Origin: an uncultured Bacteriovoracaceae bacterium
Lineage (GTDB): Bacteria; Bdellovibrionota; Bacteriovoracia; Bacteriovoracales; Bacteriovoracaceae
NCBI GenBank assembly: GCA_938017795.1
Contig: CALIJZ010000002.1
Coordinates: 1-64,000, forward strand
Length of the DNA: 64,000 nt
Reading direction: 5' to 3'
Shown: positions 34,221 through 44,420 of the stretch, one piece after another
Position numbering within the stretch: position 1 is the stretch's first letter
Layout: each line of letters starts with the position of its first letter
Notes under the pieces: generated by a model
Database searches by the model: none
Seen by the model: the letters and a program-made list of their open reading frames with translations, nothing else
What the model was told of the DNA's origin: nothing
Position numbers and translations under genes: made by a program

Positions 34221-37200
34221 TCGAAAGTCCACCTAAACTTTAAGTCAGCTCCAAATGAAGAGTCTGTTTGGTTACCAGTTGTCGTTTGTCCTTGAGATTC
34301 TTGAGATGATTCATAAATCGCTTCTAAGGCTATATTTTTTCCAAGTTGATAATCAATATCCACTTTGTTTGCTTGACCAGAGTCTCCAAGTACTGTTTGA
34401 GATAGGTCGACTTTTATTTTATCAGTTAACTTACGACTAATTTTAATATTTGTTGCAGTTCTTACGTTTGACCTTGAGGTTGTTCCTTGAGATCGCCCAC
34501 TTAAATATGAGTCTGTCGACTCAATAAATTCCGTGTCTAAATTTAGACTGAGACCCAATGTTTTCTTCAAAGTTTCATTTATTTTCAGAGTATTAAAAAT
34601 AAAGCTCCCAATCCCAGCTGATGCAATTTGTTCTCTCTGGTCATCACTTAAATCCTTAGTAGTGCTATCATCAGCATAACCAAAAGCAATCAATGATAAA
34701 ATACTAGATCTTTCTTGAAAGGGATCAGACTTGAAATCAAAAGTTAAATCTTCAAAGAGCCCATAAGATGAAATAAAGATTTTATAATCTGAAATCAACG
34801 TCTCTCCTTCATATTCAATATTAGGGTTTGTATAACTATTCTCACTATCAAATTGCATCACAAGTTTGTTTGTTACAATTTCATTATTATTTAATAAAAC
34901 AACATTGTTTTTAGATTTATCAACTTCAACTCTTCCTTCCAATATAGGATCAACTTCATTACCTGTAATTCTAAAACTTCCGATCAAATACTTTTCAGCT
35001 ACGGAGTTTTTTATATGAATCGGCTTACCTATTGAACTATCAATACTAAGTTCAAACCATGAGGGCTCTAGGTTTTTAATATCATCTGGTAAAAATTGAA
35101 TCTTTTTAGCGATGATTTCACTCTCTTCACCTATGAATTTTTCAAATTCATCAAATATTTCACCACCTTCAATATTTACTCTTCCACTCATTATAAATGG
35201 TCTTTTCTTTGAAATAATCCCTGTTTTACCATTTAAAACAACATAACTTTTCTCATTTATATTTACTCTTGAATTATTAAACTCTAACTCCAAGTTAGGA
35301 CTAATATCGTATCCAATATCTACATTTCCCTTTAGGGTAATATCCCCTTCACCGAAATCACTCTTGAACTTTTTAATAGTTAGCTTTTCATCTTTTAAAT
35401 TAATCTTTAACTCAGCGTTTTTGATACTATCTGGCCAAGAAATATTTCCACAATTAAAACTATCTGCCTCAATATCTGTACTCATAGAATATTTGAGCAT
35501 CTTTCCTTTAAAAACATTTGTAACATCTACATTTCCAGAAAAATCCAGATCACTATTTAAAATCTTAGAAACCTTGTTGAGGTTAATTCTTGCAGTATTA
35601 GAAATCTGATATCCATCTTTATAAGAACCCTTTCCTTTTGACTCCATAAATGGCAAAAAATCATCTTGTAAAATAATTGACCATTTATTTATATTTCCAT
35701 CAGTTATTTCAATAACTCCAGGTTCTCTTAGTAAATAATTAATATCTCTATGACTGAATGTGAATTCATCAAATCGGCTACTTAAATCAAAAAGATTTGG
35801 ATCAGTATAATCAAAGCTTACTAAATGCTTTGATCGAAAACTTCCCTCAAGATATGGATAACTAATATCATAAGTCGCAAATAAGTTTAAAATGGGATGC
35901 CAGTTTTTTATATTAGTAAGTATTTCAATTTTTGAATTCTTTGAACCACCTGCTTCAAAGACTTCCCCAGAAGACTTAACAATATCTTTAGCAAAATTTA
36001 AATTATAGTTATAGACCCCATTCTTGTAATTAATCATAAACTTAGAATCATCAAAGGGCTTGGAGAGCATTTTGGAATCTACAAACTTCATATCCAACTC
36101 ATAACCACTATTTAAGTCATCAAAACTTCCATTTATACCAAAATTTATCCTAGAAAAAAACCCACTATTTAAATCATTATAAAATGTTAAATCTTTGGTT
36201 GTGAAATTCTCGGCGTTAAAGTTGAAAGAAAACTTATTTGAACGATCTATATACTTCATCCCTCCAACTATTTTTGCTTTACCTGTTATTGCTTCCACCT
36301 GATTAATATCCAAGTTTAAATCTTTATATAACAAGCTGGACTTCACATCATCAAAGTCTTGAAAGAAAAATTTTAAATTCTTAGATCTATATTTACCTTT
36401 AACAACTAATTTTTCTAAACTTAACTTTCCAGAGATATCATACATCCCACTTACTTTTCCAACCGTATAATCCCAATAATATTCCGGCACGGCTTCAAGA
36501 ACAGGTGCATGTGATTTTTTTAATTCATTGATACTAAAGTCTTTAATATTGAAATTACCTGCAACTGAGTTATCTAATAGATTAATTGTCGCGCCTCCTT
36601 CATATGCTCCTTTGCCAACAAATCCACTTACCTTAGGGAACCTGAGTTTATTACGATTTAGATCAATTATTATTTCACCATCATTATTTCCAAGATAAAA
36701 TCCTGCAAATTTTAAATCCTTAGACTCAGTCTCAAGCTCTATGATTGGCCCTGAGGTCGTACCTCTTACAAAGAGATTAACTTTAGATGAACCTTTGATT
36801 GGAAAATCAAGAATATGATAAAAGTCGTTTAGATTTATTGAAAGATTTTTTGTTTTAATATCAATTTTTTTGGGTGACATATAGCCATAAATCTTAGACA
36901 GACCTGCTCCTTGATCAATCGACCCTTTTACTACTAATTTTTCATTTTCAAAGTTATAGTCAAAAAGTGAATTAATTAAATATAATTTTTTAATTTTTAA
37001 TATTTCACCGTCTATGTCTAAACTGAGGTCATGAAAGTTTCCTTTCAATATCTTTACAGTCACTCCTTCTGACTTCACTCCTATTTGCAAAACACCATCA
37101 ACTACACCATCAAGCTTGTCTCTTACATCCGGGATTGACTCTAAGGCAGCCTTGAGAGGCATCTTTTTTAATTTTAAAACAATTTTCTCTGGAAAGACTT

Positions 37201-38242
37201 CGCCTGTATTAATATCGTATAGCTTTTGTTTCTCATTTGTATAAACTTCTCCTTCTTGGTTTTTAAGAAGAGCTTTTTGAACATAGACAATCTTATCTAG
37301 AACCTCAATATCAAAATATGCTTTTTTAGTGTTTAAGTATTTTGACATAGTCTCTTCTAAAATTAATTCAACTGCTACTTTAGGATTTGTCATATCTCCC
37401 GATGCTTTAGCATTAAACTTCATAAGACCAGATAGGCCATGATTTGATATATCTTTTAGTGGCAGCAATTCATCAACTAATGCTTTACCCACTATATTAA
37501 AACTTAACTCTGGATTTTTACTAAAAATTTTCTTTACCTTCCCGGACATTTTCAACTGACTAAAATCTCTTCTAACTCCTAGTTCATTTACCTCTAATGT
37601 ATTTGACGCAAGTTTCCCAGAGGTTTTAAAATAATTAATTTCTTTTTGATCAGAAAGAATAATGTTCTCAAGTTCTATATCATAATATAGTCTATTTCTT
37701 CTCGACTCTATCGAAAGATCTTTAACAAGTAGTGACTGTTTATTAGTGAAGTTTATTTGAGTGTTTACTAAATGTAGTCCATATAGATAGACATCTTTAC
37801 TTACCTTCATTCCATTTAAATGCTTTGATAATTCTTTTTTCCAATCTAACTTACTTTTTTCTTTTTTATCATTGTTTAATTCCTCTATTTTCAATACAGC
37901 ATTTTTCAAGTTTATCTCTGAGATATTAAAGCTTTCTTTATGATAATTTGAAAAAAAACCAAAACTTACTCCAAGCTCTTGTGAAAATATATCTAGCTTT
38001 ATGTTTTTGTCTTGAAACTTTAGTTCTACATCTTCAATACCCAATATAAATGGAAATCCAATAACCTTTACTCCCTTGAAGTCAATCTTCTTAACTTCTT
38101 CAGAATTTATTGAATTGATAATTTTGTGTCTTAAATATGTATTGAAGTATGGGCTTGAAATTATATTTGATACTACATTATATATAATCCCTAAGATCAC
38201 TAAAATAATAAATATAACATATATTGCTTTTCTTTCTTTCAC
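34217..38242 (-). CDS. tamB: Translocation/assembly module protein TamB
   Basis: 1341 residues, one of the AsmA-like bridge proteins thought to span the periplasm. An N-terminal membrane anchor (YVIFIILVILGIIYNVVSNII) is followed by about 1000 residues of repeated beta strands, as in a long hydrophobic groove. The C-terminal DUF490 part contains SSILSLIAFGYADDSTTKDL and a final strand ending in FRWTFE. It is two bases downstream of a gene of unknown function and overlaps tamA by four bases, so TamA and TamB are made together. Confidence 0.87.
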   Translation of the reverse strand: MKERKAIYVIFIILVILGIIYNVVSNIISSPYFNTYLRHKIINSINSEEVKKIDFKGVKVIGFPFILGIEDVELKFQDKNIKLDIFSQELGVSFGFFSNYHKESFNISEINLKNAVLKIEELNNDKKEKSKLDWKKELSKHLNGMKVSKDVYLYGLHLVNTQINFTNKQSLLVKDLSIESRRNRLYYDIELENIILSDQKEINYFKTSGKLASNTLEVNELGVRRDFSQLKMSGKVKKIFSKNPELSFNIVGKALVDELLPLKDISNHGLSGLMKFNAKASGDMTNPKVAVELILEETMSKYLNTKKAYFDIEVLDKIVYVQKALLKNQEGEVYTNEKQKLYDINTGEVFPEKIVLKLKKMPLKAALESIPDVRDKLDGVVDGVLQIGVKSEGVTVKILKGNFHDLSLDIDGEILKIKKLYLINSLFDYNFENEKLVVKGSIDQGAGLSKIYGYMSPKKIDIKTKNLSINLNDFYHILDFPIKGSSKVNLFVRGTTSGPIIELETESKDLKFAGFYLGNNDGEIIIDLNRNKLRFPKVSGFVGKGAYEGGATINLLDNSVAGNFNIKDFSINELKKSHAPVLEAVPEYYWDYTVGKVSGMYDISGKLSLEKLVVKGKYRSKNLKFFFQDFDDVKSSLLYKDLNLDINQVEAITGKAKIVGGMKYIDRSNKFSFNFNAENFTTKDLTFYNDLNSGFFSRINFGINGSFDDLNSGYELDMKFVDSKMLSKPFDDSKFMINYKNGVYNYNLNFAKDIVKSSGEVFEAGGSKNSKIEILTNIKNWHPILNLFATYDISYPYLEGSFRSKHLVSFDYTDPNLFDLSSRFDEFTFSHRDINYLLREPGVIEITDGNINKWSIILQDDFLPFMESKGKGSYKDGYQISNTARINLNKVSKILNSDLDFSGNVDVTNVFKGKMLKYSMSTDIEADSFNCGNISWPDSIKNAELKINLKDEKLTIKKFKSDFGEGDITLKGNVDIGYDISPNLELEFNNSRVNINEKSYVVLNGKTGIISKKRPFIMSGRVNIEGGEIFDEFEKFIGEESEIIAKKIQFLPDDIKNLEPSWFELSIDSSIGKPIHIKNSVAEKYLIGSFRITGNEVDPILEGRVEVDKSKNNVVLLNNNEIVTNKLVMQFDSENSYTNPNIEYEGETLISDYKIFISSYGLFEDLTFDFKSDPFQERSSILSLIAFGYADDSTTKDLSDDQREQIASAGIGSFIFNTLKINETLKKTLGLSLNLDTEFIESTDSYLSGRSQGTTSRSNVRTATNIKISRKLTDKIKVDLSQTVLGDSGQANKVDIDYQLGKNIALEAIYESSQESQGQTTTGNQTDSSFGADLKFRWTFE

Positions 38243-38243
38243 T

Positions 38244-38789
38244 CTATTTTAACTCTCGCCTATATCCATTAAGGTTTGCTTTTATAGATTTTTCATTTTT
38301 CAAAATCTCACATATTATCTCTGGATCTTTAAAATCATTTATTATTATTTCAGCTAAATTTTTGTAAAACTTTTTTCCATACCCTCCGAATTTATGCTTT
38401 TTTTCAAGTTCGATCCCGATGAATATTGATAATAATTTTATTGTTCTTTTTTTCTTAAATGTATCTATGGATTCATAGATTTTTAATTTCTTTTCTAGAT
38501 GGTCAAAATCTAATTGGGTCAAGCTAATATCAAAAAAGTTAAAGCCCTCAACCCAAATTCTTTCAAAGTTTTCTTCATTTAAATTTTTCAGCAATGTATA
38601 TAAACTATATAAATATCTTGTTTTAGGAGTTCCAACTAAGTCTAAATCAATTTTTATCTCTGGAAAATTTCTATACTGTCTTGAATATTTTAATAATTCT
38701 TCAATTCCAATCTGAACTCTCTCTAGGTTTTGAGACTGAGCTCCCCTTTCTATCTCTTGGATTTTCATCGTTAAATATTCGTTTTTCAT
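38244..38789 (-). CDS. Unknown helical protein between accC and tamB
   Basis: 181 residues, highly charged and mostly helical, with no signal peptide, membrane segment or recognised motif. It is 39 bases downstream of accC and one base upstream of tamB, so it belongs to the same leftward run. A helical-repeat scaffold is possible from composition only. Position suggests a cell-envelope link but does not prove one. Confidence 0.55.
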   Translation of the reverse strand: MKNEYLTMKIQEIERGAQSQNLERVQIGIEELLKYSRQYRNFPEIKIDLDLVGTPKTRYLYSLYTLLKNLNEENFERIWVEGFNFFDISLTQLDFDHLEKKLKIYESIDTFKKKRTIKLLSIFIGIELEKKHKFGGYGKKFYKNLAEIIINDFKDPEIICEILKNEKSIKANLNGYRRELK

Positions 38790-38828
38790 ACTACTTTTAT
38801 TATATCAATCTTATGAAAAATTAGGGGT

Positions 38829-40166
38829 TTATAAATTCTTTAGAAAATTAGTAGAGTATTGATTTGAAAGAAAATTTTCATTATTTAGTATTACTGTATG
38901 CATTTCTAGATTTGTAGAAATCCCACCAATAATTGTTTCATTTATCGCTCTTTTCATACGACTAATACAACGATCTCTTGTTTGATCATGGCATATTACT
39001 TTAGAAACCATTGAATCATAAAATGGACTTACTTTATATCCCGTATAAATATAGTCATCTACTCTAACCCCAAGGCCGCCAGGTCTGTGATAATGATCAA
39101 TTTGACCAGGTGATGGCAAAAATGTCTTTGGATCTTCAGCATTAATTCTACATTCAATGGCATGACCAGAAAACTTAATATCATTTTGTTTAAATTTAAT
39201 TTTTTTATTTTGAGCTATCATTAATTGTAATTCAATTAAATCAACTCCGGTCACCATTTCAGTTACTGGATGCTCAACCTGTATTCTTGTATTCATTTCA
39301 ATAAAGTAAAACTTCTTACTATCTAAATCGAATAAAAACTCCACCGTTCCAACGGAGTTATAATTTACTGCCTCTGCTATCTTGATTGCAGACTGGCAAA
39401 TTTCTTCTCTCAACTTTGTGCTCAAAACCATCGAAGGAGATTCTTCCAGAACTTTTTGATAGTTTCTCTGAATAGTACAATCTCTCTCTCCAAGGTGAAT
39501 AATATTTCCAAAATTATCACCAGCAATTTGAACTTCAATATGTCTTGGTCGTTCAATAAATTTTTCTATAAAAAGAGTACCATCACCAAAAAATGATAAT
39601 GCCTCAGATTGTAATTTTTCAATTTTCTTATCTAACTTCCCTAGGTCGCGAATGACTTCCATTCCTCTTCCACCACCTCCACTTGAAGCTTTAATTAATA
39701 CTGGCAATCCTAAATCACTTATTTTCTCTATTATTTCTTCATGACTTAAACCATCTAAAATAATCGATTCTAGAGTTGCAACTCCTGCATTTCGAGCGAT
39801 TTCCTTAGACTTTATTTTACTCCCCATAGATTTTATTATTTCTGGTTTTGGTCCTATAAAGTTTAAAGAACAATCATCACACATCTTAGCAAATTCTGGG
39901 TTTTCAGATAAGAAGCCATAGCCAGGGTGAATTGCATCCGCCCCGGTAATTTCAACTGCAGACAAAATCGCTTGAGGGTTTAGATAACTTTTAACTGCCT
40001 GAGCAGGCCCGATACAAACAGATTCATCTGCCATTTTTACATGTAAAGAGTTTTCATCAATAGTTGAATGAATACTCACTGTCTCAATTCCAAGTTCCTT
40101 GCACGTTCTAATAACTCTAATAGCTATCTCGCCTCGGTTTGCAATAAGAACTTTTTTAATTTCCAT
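38829..40166 (-). CDS. accC: Acetyl-CoA carboxylase biotin carboxylase subunit
   Basis: 445 residues, full length. AccC carboxylates biotin on BCCP using ATP and bicarbonate, the first step of fatty-acid synthesis. Conserved segments are KVLIANRGEIAIRVIRT, the ATP-grasp glycine loop KASSGGGGRGM, the HIEVQI segment, and EMNTRIQVEHPVTE with the metal-binding and catalytic residues. It starts three bases after accB. The carboxyltransferase genes accA and accD are not in the window. Confidence 0.97.
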   Translation of the reverse strand: MEIKKVLIANRGEIAIRVIRTCKELGIETVSIHSTIDENSLHVKMADESVCIGPAQAVKSYLNPQAILSAVEITGADAIHPGYGFLSENPEFAKMCDDCSLNFIGPKPEIIKSMGSKIKSKEIARNAGVATLESIILDGLSHEEIIEKISDLGLPVLIKASSGGGGRGMEVIRDLGKLDKKIEKLQSEALSFFGDGTLFIEKFIERPRHIEVQIAGDNFGNIIHLGERDCTIQRNYQKVLEESPSMVLSTKLREEICQSAIKIAEAVNYNSVGTVEFLFDLDSKKFYFIEMNTRIQVEHPVTEMVTGVDLIELQLMIAQNKKIKFKQNDIKFSGHAIECRINAEDPKTFLPSPGQIDHYHRPGGLGVRVDDYIYTGYKVSPFYDSMVSKVICHDQTRDRCISRMKRAINETIIGGISTNLEMHTVILNNENFLSNQYSTNFLKNL

Positions 40167-40169
40167 AAT

Positions 40170-40595
40170 TTATGCTGATGTTATTTGAAATAGGTTTTGC
40201 CCAAACTCAACAAAGCTTTCATTATCAACAAGTATCTTTTCAATAATTCCACTCTTTTCAGCTTCAATCTCATTCATAATCTTCATTGCTTCCAAGATAC
40301 ACAATGTATCTCCCTTGGAAACCTTATCTCCGACCTGAACATATGCTTTAGCTCCTGGGCTAGGGGCATTATAAAAAGTTCCTACAAATGGAGCTTTGAT
40401 ATAGTCTGCTTCGTTAGAACTTATTTGATTATCTACATTTTCATTCTGGTGAACTGGTATTGCAGTGGCTATCGAACTAGTTACTGCGGCATTTATTGTA
40501 ACAGATATTTTCTCTCCGTCTTTTTCATAACTTAAAGAATTTATTTGATTTTCTTTAGCAATATCAATCAATCCCTGTATCTTTTTTTTATCCAT
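40170..40595 (-). CDS. accB: Biotin carboxyl carrier protein of acetyl-CoA carboxylase
   Basis: 141 residues. The C-terminal biotinyl domain has the EAMKIMNEIE motif with biotinylated Lys105. The linker between the N-terminal helix and the domain is rather short and Asn/Gln-rich instead of Pro/Ala-rich. Its start codon overlaps the efp stop by one base. It works directly with AccC encoded three bases downstream. Confidence 0.95.
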   Translation of the reverse strand: MDKKKIQGLIDIAKENQINSLSYEKDGEKISVTINAAVTSSIATAIPVHQNENVDNQISSNEADYIKAPFVGTFYNAPSPGAKAYVQVGDKVSKGDTLCILEAMKIMNEIEAEKSGIIEKILVDNESFVEFGQNLFQITSA

Positions 40596-41161
40596 TACTC
40601 TTTTACTCTTTCAACATACTCTCTAGATCTTGTATCTATTTTTAAAAGTTCGTTATTCTTAATAAAGAGAGGAACACTCACTTGTAAGCCAGTTTCCAAG
40701 ATTGCCTTTTTTAACCCACCAGATGCTGTATCACCTTTTAGTCCTGGATCGGTCTCGGTAACTCTTAAACTAACAAAGTTCGGCAACTCAATTGAAATCG
40801 GGCGATCATTATAAAACATTACATCAACCTTAATACTTTCTTGCATAAAAAACTTAGCATCACCTACAACTTCAAAATTTATATTGATAGACTCAAAAGT
40901 TTTTTGATCCATGAAATTAAAACCGTCTCCATCAGCGTATGTAAATTCCATTTCTTTCTCATCAAGATCTGGTCGCTCAAATGTATCAACACCAGACTTA
41001 TAAGTTTTTTCTAACAATTGTCCTGTTTCTAAGTTCTTAAGCTTTGCCTTAACAAAAGCAGATCCCTTACCTGGGTTAGTGTGTTTAAAGTCTATTATAA
41101 TAAATGGTTTCCCATCAATTTGAAGTTTTAAGTTTTTTCTAAAATCTGAAGTTTTATACAT
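40595..41161 (-). CDS. efp: Elongation factor P
   Basis: 188 residues, full length. EF-P relieves ribosome stalling at consecutive prolines. The tip loop HTNPGKGSAF carries Lys32, the residue beta-lysylated in many bacteria, so an EpmA-type modification is expected (the R-type rhamnosylated variant is excluded). All three domains are present and the C-terminus (LKIDTRSREYVERVKE) is typical. The aroQ stop lies one base upstream of its start. Confidence 0.95.
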   Translation of the reverse strand: MYKTSDFRKNLKLQIDGKPFIIIDFKHTNPGKGSAFVKAKLKNLETGQLLEKTYKSGVDTFERPDLDEKEMEFTYADGDGFNFMDQKTFESININFEVVGDAKFFMQESIKVDVMFYNDRPISIELPNFVSLRVTETDPGLKGDTASGGLKKAILETGLQVSVPLFIKNNELLKIDTRSREYVERVKE

Positions 41162-41608
41162 CTATTTATTCCTTTTCTTCCGATCAACAAGCATTTTACA
41201 TGCAAGGTAATACGTCTCAAACCCTAATCCACTCATTATGAAATTTGCTCCTCCTGCCGTCAACATTGTCCCTCTAAAGTCCTCTCGAGAATGAGTATTT
41301 GTTAGATGAACTTCAAAAACAGGTATTTTGGTTAATTCTAACGCGTCTCGAATACTTACACTTGTATGTGAATAACCTGCTGGATTTATTACTAATCCAT
41401 CAAATTCCTGTGTTAACAATGATTGGATTTCATCTACAATTTCACCTTCAGAGTTTGATTGAAACCAATCGAGTGAAACCTCACTTCCTAATTTTTTATT
41501 AGTGTAATCTTGAATTTCTTTTAAAGATTTTTGACCATATATACTATCTCTAAATTCCAATAAATTTAAATTTGGTCCATTGATGACTTTGATTTTCATG
41601 ATCATCAT
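41162..41608 (-). CDS. aroQ: Type II 3-dehydroquinate dehydratase
   Basis: 148 residues. Catalyses 3-dehydroquinate to 3-dehydroshikimate in the shikimate pathway. Visible are INGPNLNLLEFRDSIYG (Arg and catalytic Tyr), QSNSEGEIVDEIQ, NPAGYSHTSVSIRDAL (a slight variant of the usual NPGAYTHTS) and EVHLTNTHSREDFR. The start may be ATG 41608 or one of two following ATGs (the family normally begins MKI). Its grouping with efp, accB and accC is common in bacteria. Confidence 0.93.
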   Translation of the reverse strand: MMIMKIKVINGPNLNLLEFRDSIYGQKSLKEIQDYTNKKLGSEVSLDWFQSNSEGEIVDEIQSLLTQEFDGLVINPAGYSHTSVSIRDALELTKIPVFEVHLTNTHSREDFRGTMLTAGGANFIMSGLGFETYYLACKMLVDRKKRNK

Positions 41609-41625
41609 TTAACAAAAATATAGGA

Positions 41626-42576
41626 TTAAGTTAAGGAAAACTTCTCTAATATCTCAGCAGCTCTTTCTTTTATGCGTGTTCTAAATTGCATAAACTTTCT
41701 CTCTAATGCTTTATCATCAGTAATATGTCCATAAAGCTGTTTTTCAATACGCTTTTTCTTCATTATAGATTTTTCATCATTTGGGTCGGCACTTAAGATT
41801 TTTTCTAGTAAATCCAAGGCCTTATCATAATGCTTTTGCGACATATATATATCAACCATTGTATGAGTCATAATCGGAGACTCATCTCCTGCCTCTTTCT
41901 CTGGTGGCTCATCTTCAATCTCAAAACCTTTTCTTACGGCTTCAATATCAATTTCAACACCCGTGTGATCAGAATTACTTATATTGTTAATAAGATTATC
42001 TTCAAATGTGACATTGTTTGATTTCTCCATACTCCACATATCAGCATCTTCAAGATTCACTTCAAGGTTTTCAAGCTCAGAGATAATTTTCTTCTCGCTC
42101 CAATCCTCCGGTTCATTCTTTTTTTCTTCAACATCATCAATTGAATATGAATATTTCTTTTCAGAATATAATTTACTCTCTAATTCAAAAGTTCTTTCCT
42201 GGGCCTTAATATCAGTTGGATTAATAAAAAGAATATACTTATAAGACGTTAAAGCTTCTGCGTGCTTTTTTAATTTATAACAAACTTCTCCATTAAGACT
42301 TTGCATTTTTAAATTATCTGGCGATGAACTTACAAAAGGTTTTAGTAAATTGTAGGCTTTAATATATTCTTCTTGATCATAATAACAATTAGCTAATACT
42401 ACATAGCCAAGTTGATAGTCCTTGTGGTTAGTAATTCCATCTTTTAAGACTTCAATTGCTTCTTTTAACATACCGGCTTTTCTATAACTTTCAGCAAGAG
42501 GAGCAAAGACACGACTACTAGGATCTTTTTGATACTGGTTTAGGTATTTTGAAAGTAAAACGTTATTTGATGTCAT
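41626..42576 (-). CDS. TPR-repeat protein downstream of pilQ
   Basis: 316 residues from ATG 42576; an upstream TTG at 42585 overlaps the pilQ stop and is less likely. The N-terminal ~130 residues hold three or four tetratricopeptide repeats (FAPLAESYRKAGMLKEAIEVLKDGI ...). An acidic linker of about 100 residues follows. A further repeat (MVDIYMSQKHYDKALDLLEKIL) lies before a basic C-terminus. There is no signal peptide, so it is probably a cytoplasmic scaffold. Its position immediately after pilQ suggests a link to the pilus machine, but it also borders aroQ. Confidence 0.75.
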   Translation of the reverse strand: MTSNNVLLSKYLNQYQKDPSSRVFAPLAESYRKAGMLKEAIEVLKDGITNHKDYQLGYVVLANCYYDQEEYIKAYNLLKPFVSSSPDNLKMQSLNGEVCYKLKKHAEALTSYKYILFINPTDIKAQERTFELESKLYSEKKYSYSIDDVEEKKNEPEDWSEKKIISELENLEVNLEDADMWSMEKSNNVTFEDNLINNISNSDHTGVEIDIEAVRKGFEIEDEPPEKEAGDESPIMTHTMVDIYMSQKHYDKALDLLEKILSADPNDEKSIMKKKRIEKQLYGHITDDKALERKFMQFRTRIKERAAEILEKFSLT

Positions 42577-42581
42577 ACTTA

Positions 42582-44375
42582 TCAATCAATCACTTTTGCA
42601 TAGTTTGAGTCTTTTTGATTGATAACTCTTGGAGTTAAAAATATCATTAATTCTTTTCTATTCTTTCTAGGTCTGTGTCCATTACTAAACAACCATCCTA
42701 TTAATGGAATTTTTCTTAGCAACGGAACACCTGATTTAGTTTGAGTCTCTTCAGTTTGATAAATTCCACCTATCACTATTGTTGAACCATTATCTACAAC
42801 TACAGTTGTTTTTAAGTTGTTAGTAGTTTTGTTTGGTGGTTGACCTTCAAGCCCGTTCGTTAACTCGATAAAGGTTTCTTTCTTAAGATCTATATCAAGT
42901 TCAATCGAACCATCATTTGTTATCACAGGAGTAACGTTTAAACTTAAATCAGCATTTATAGGTTCAAATGACCTCTGAATATCATCACCACTACCTGTAG
43001 TAACTACTTGCGACCTCTGATCACTTGTTGCAATTGAAGCTGTTTTCTTATTTAAAGTTACAATTTTTGGAGAAGAAATAATTTTTGCCTTAGATTCTTC
43101 TTCTAATAATTGAAGGCTCGCATCAAGACCAATTAGTTTTCTAAATGCAGTTAGTGTAACCCCAAACAGACCATTACCAAATGAGCCAGAATTGAAAGTA
43201 AAGAGTGCTTGTTCAGCACTTTCTCCAGTCCCGCCTGTATCATATCGACCGCCAGCACCAGCTGTTATAGTGTCACCGCTACCAGTCCTGATACCAAAGT
43301 CTTTCTTAGCTCCTTCATTCATCTCTACAATCCTTGCTTCAATTAAAACTTGAGGATTACTTTTATCTAGAATTTCAATTACTCTTTGCATTTTAGCTAT
43401 GTTTTCAGCTGTATCTTTTACAATTATTTTATTTGTTCTATCATCAACGCTAACCATTCCTTTTCCTCTGGTTGTATAATGATCTATGTTTTTCTTAATA
43501 TCTCCAGGCTTTGCAAAGCTAACTGAAAATACCTTTGTTTCCATCGGCTCTTCTGTTTTTAATGCATTCTGCTCATCTCTCACTTTTTTTGCATCAGCTA
43601 AAAATTTCTTTTTTGAAATTATTTGCAATACATTAGAATGTTTTTTAGCAACGAGGTCATTCAAATTCAAAATTGAATCTAATGCTTCATCCCAAGGGAC
43701 GTTTGTAAAACTAATTGTTAGAGGAGGCTTTTTAAGCGCTTCTGCACTCAACGCTATATTAAATCCTGATGTTTCGGAGATTAAATTCATCACTTCTGCA
43801 AGTGGAACACTTCTTACATTTATTGTAATTGGACTTCCAATATAACGCTTCTCTCCCGATTGAGTAAGGTTATTGATGACATCATAAGTTGGAGCACCTG
43901 TTCCAGTATTTTCAAATCCTCTCTCCTCAATTCCCTGATCATAACTTCCAGTCACAGGAGTTTGAGCGACAGGACCGTCAATCACGCCATCTTTAAAGGC
44001 ACCAAATCTATTTTCAATTAATAGTTGAACTTGATTCCCAGTTTTCTCTATTCTCGAGCCTACATTATCTCTAAGTTGAACAACAATACGAACATTTGAA
44101 TCATCTTGCTTATATGCTGAAACATAAACTGTTCCTCCAGAAAATTCAGAGGTATTAATTGGCCTCAAAACATCAGACCTTGCACTAGCACCTTTCACAT
44201 CTAAAATAATTTGCTGTTCATTTGTTTTATCGCTTTTAACTACTTCAACATTTCCAGTCGTATCAAGAATTAATCGACTGACATCACCAGTTTGCACAAA
44301 CTGCATATCTGTAATTTGCTCTACAGGAAACAGGTTAAAAGAAATTAAGCTGATAAATAAAATAATAGATTTCAT
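42582..44375 (-). CDS. pilQ: Type IV pilus secretin PilQ
   Basis: 597 residues from ATG 44375, which follows AAGGAAG and begins with a signal peptide (MKSIILFISLISFNLFPVEQ); the upstream in-frame start adds seven unlikely residues. One AMIN domain (residues ~20-120) is followed by an STN-type domain (ITINVRSVPLAEVMNLISE), a NolW-like segment and the secretin core, with VSVDDRTNKIIVKD and the final GVPLLRKIPLIGWLF. PilQ forms the outer-membrane pore through which the pilus emerges. It is last of the pilMNOPQ set. Confidence 0.95.
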   Translation of the reverse strand: MKSIILFISLISFNLFPVEQITDMQFVQTGDVSRLILDTTGNVEVVKSDKTNEQQIILDVKGASARSDVLRPINTSEFSGGTVYVSAYKQDDSNVRIVVQLRDNVGSRIEKTGNQVQLLIENRFGAFKDGVIDGPVAQTPVTGSYDQGIEERGFENTGTGAPTYDVINNLTQSGEKRYIGSPITINVRSVPLAEVMNLISETSGFNIALSAEALKKPPLTISFTNVPWDEALDSILNLNDLVAKKHSNVLQIISKKKFLADAKKVRDEQNALKTEEPMETKVFSVSFAKPGDIKKNIDHYTTRGKGMVSVDDRTNKIIVKDTAENIAKMQRVIEILDKSNPQVLIEARIVEMNEGAKKDFGIRTGSGDTITAGAGGRYDTGGTGESAEQALFTFNSGSFGNGLFGVTLTAFRKLIGLDASLQLLEEESKAKIISSPKIVTLNKKTASIATSDQRSQVVTTGSGDDIQRSFEPINADLSLNVTPVITNDGSIELDIDLKKETFIELTNGLEGQPPNKTTNNLKTTVVVDNGSTIVIGGIYQTEETQTKSGVPLLRKIPLIGWLFSNGHRPRKNRKELMIFLTPRVINQKDSNYAKVID

Positions 44376-44420
44376 GATCTCTTCCTTAAGTATCAATGAG
44401 TATATTTTATTTTATAAAAG

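Noticed and set aside
40197-40535. Rightward open frames inside accB and other minus-strand genes
   Set aside because: They lie opposite well-conserved genes, have no ribosome sites and no family features; they are shadows of the coding strand.
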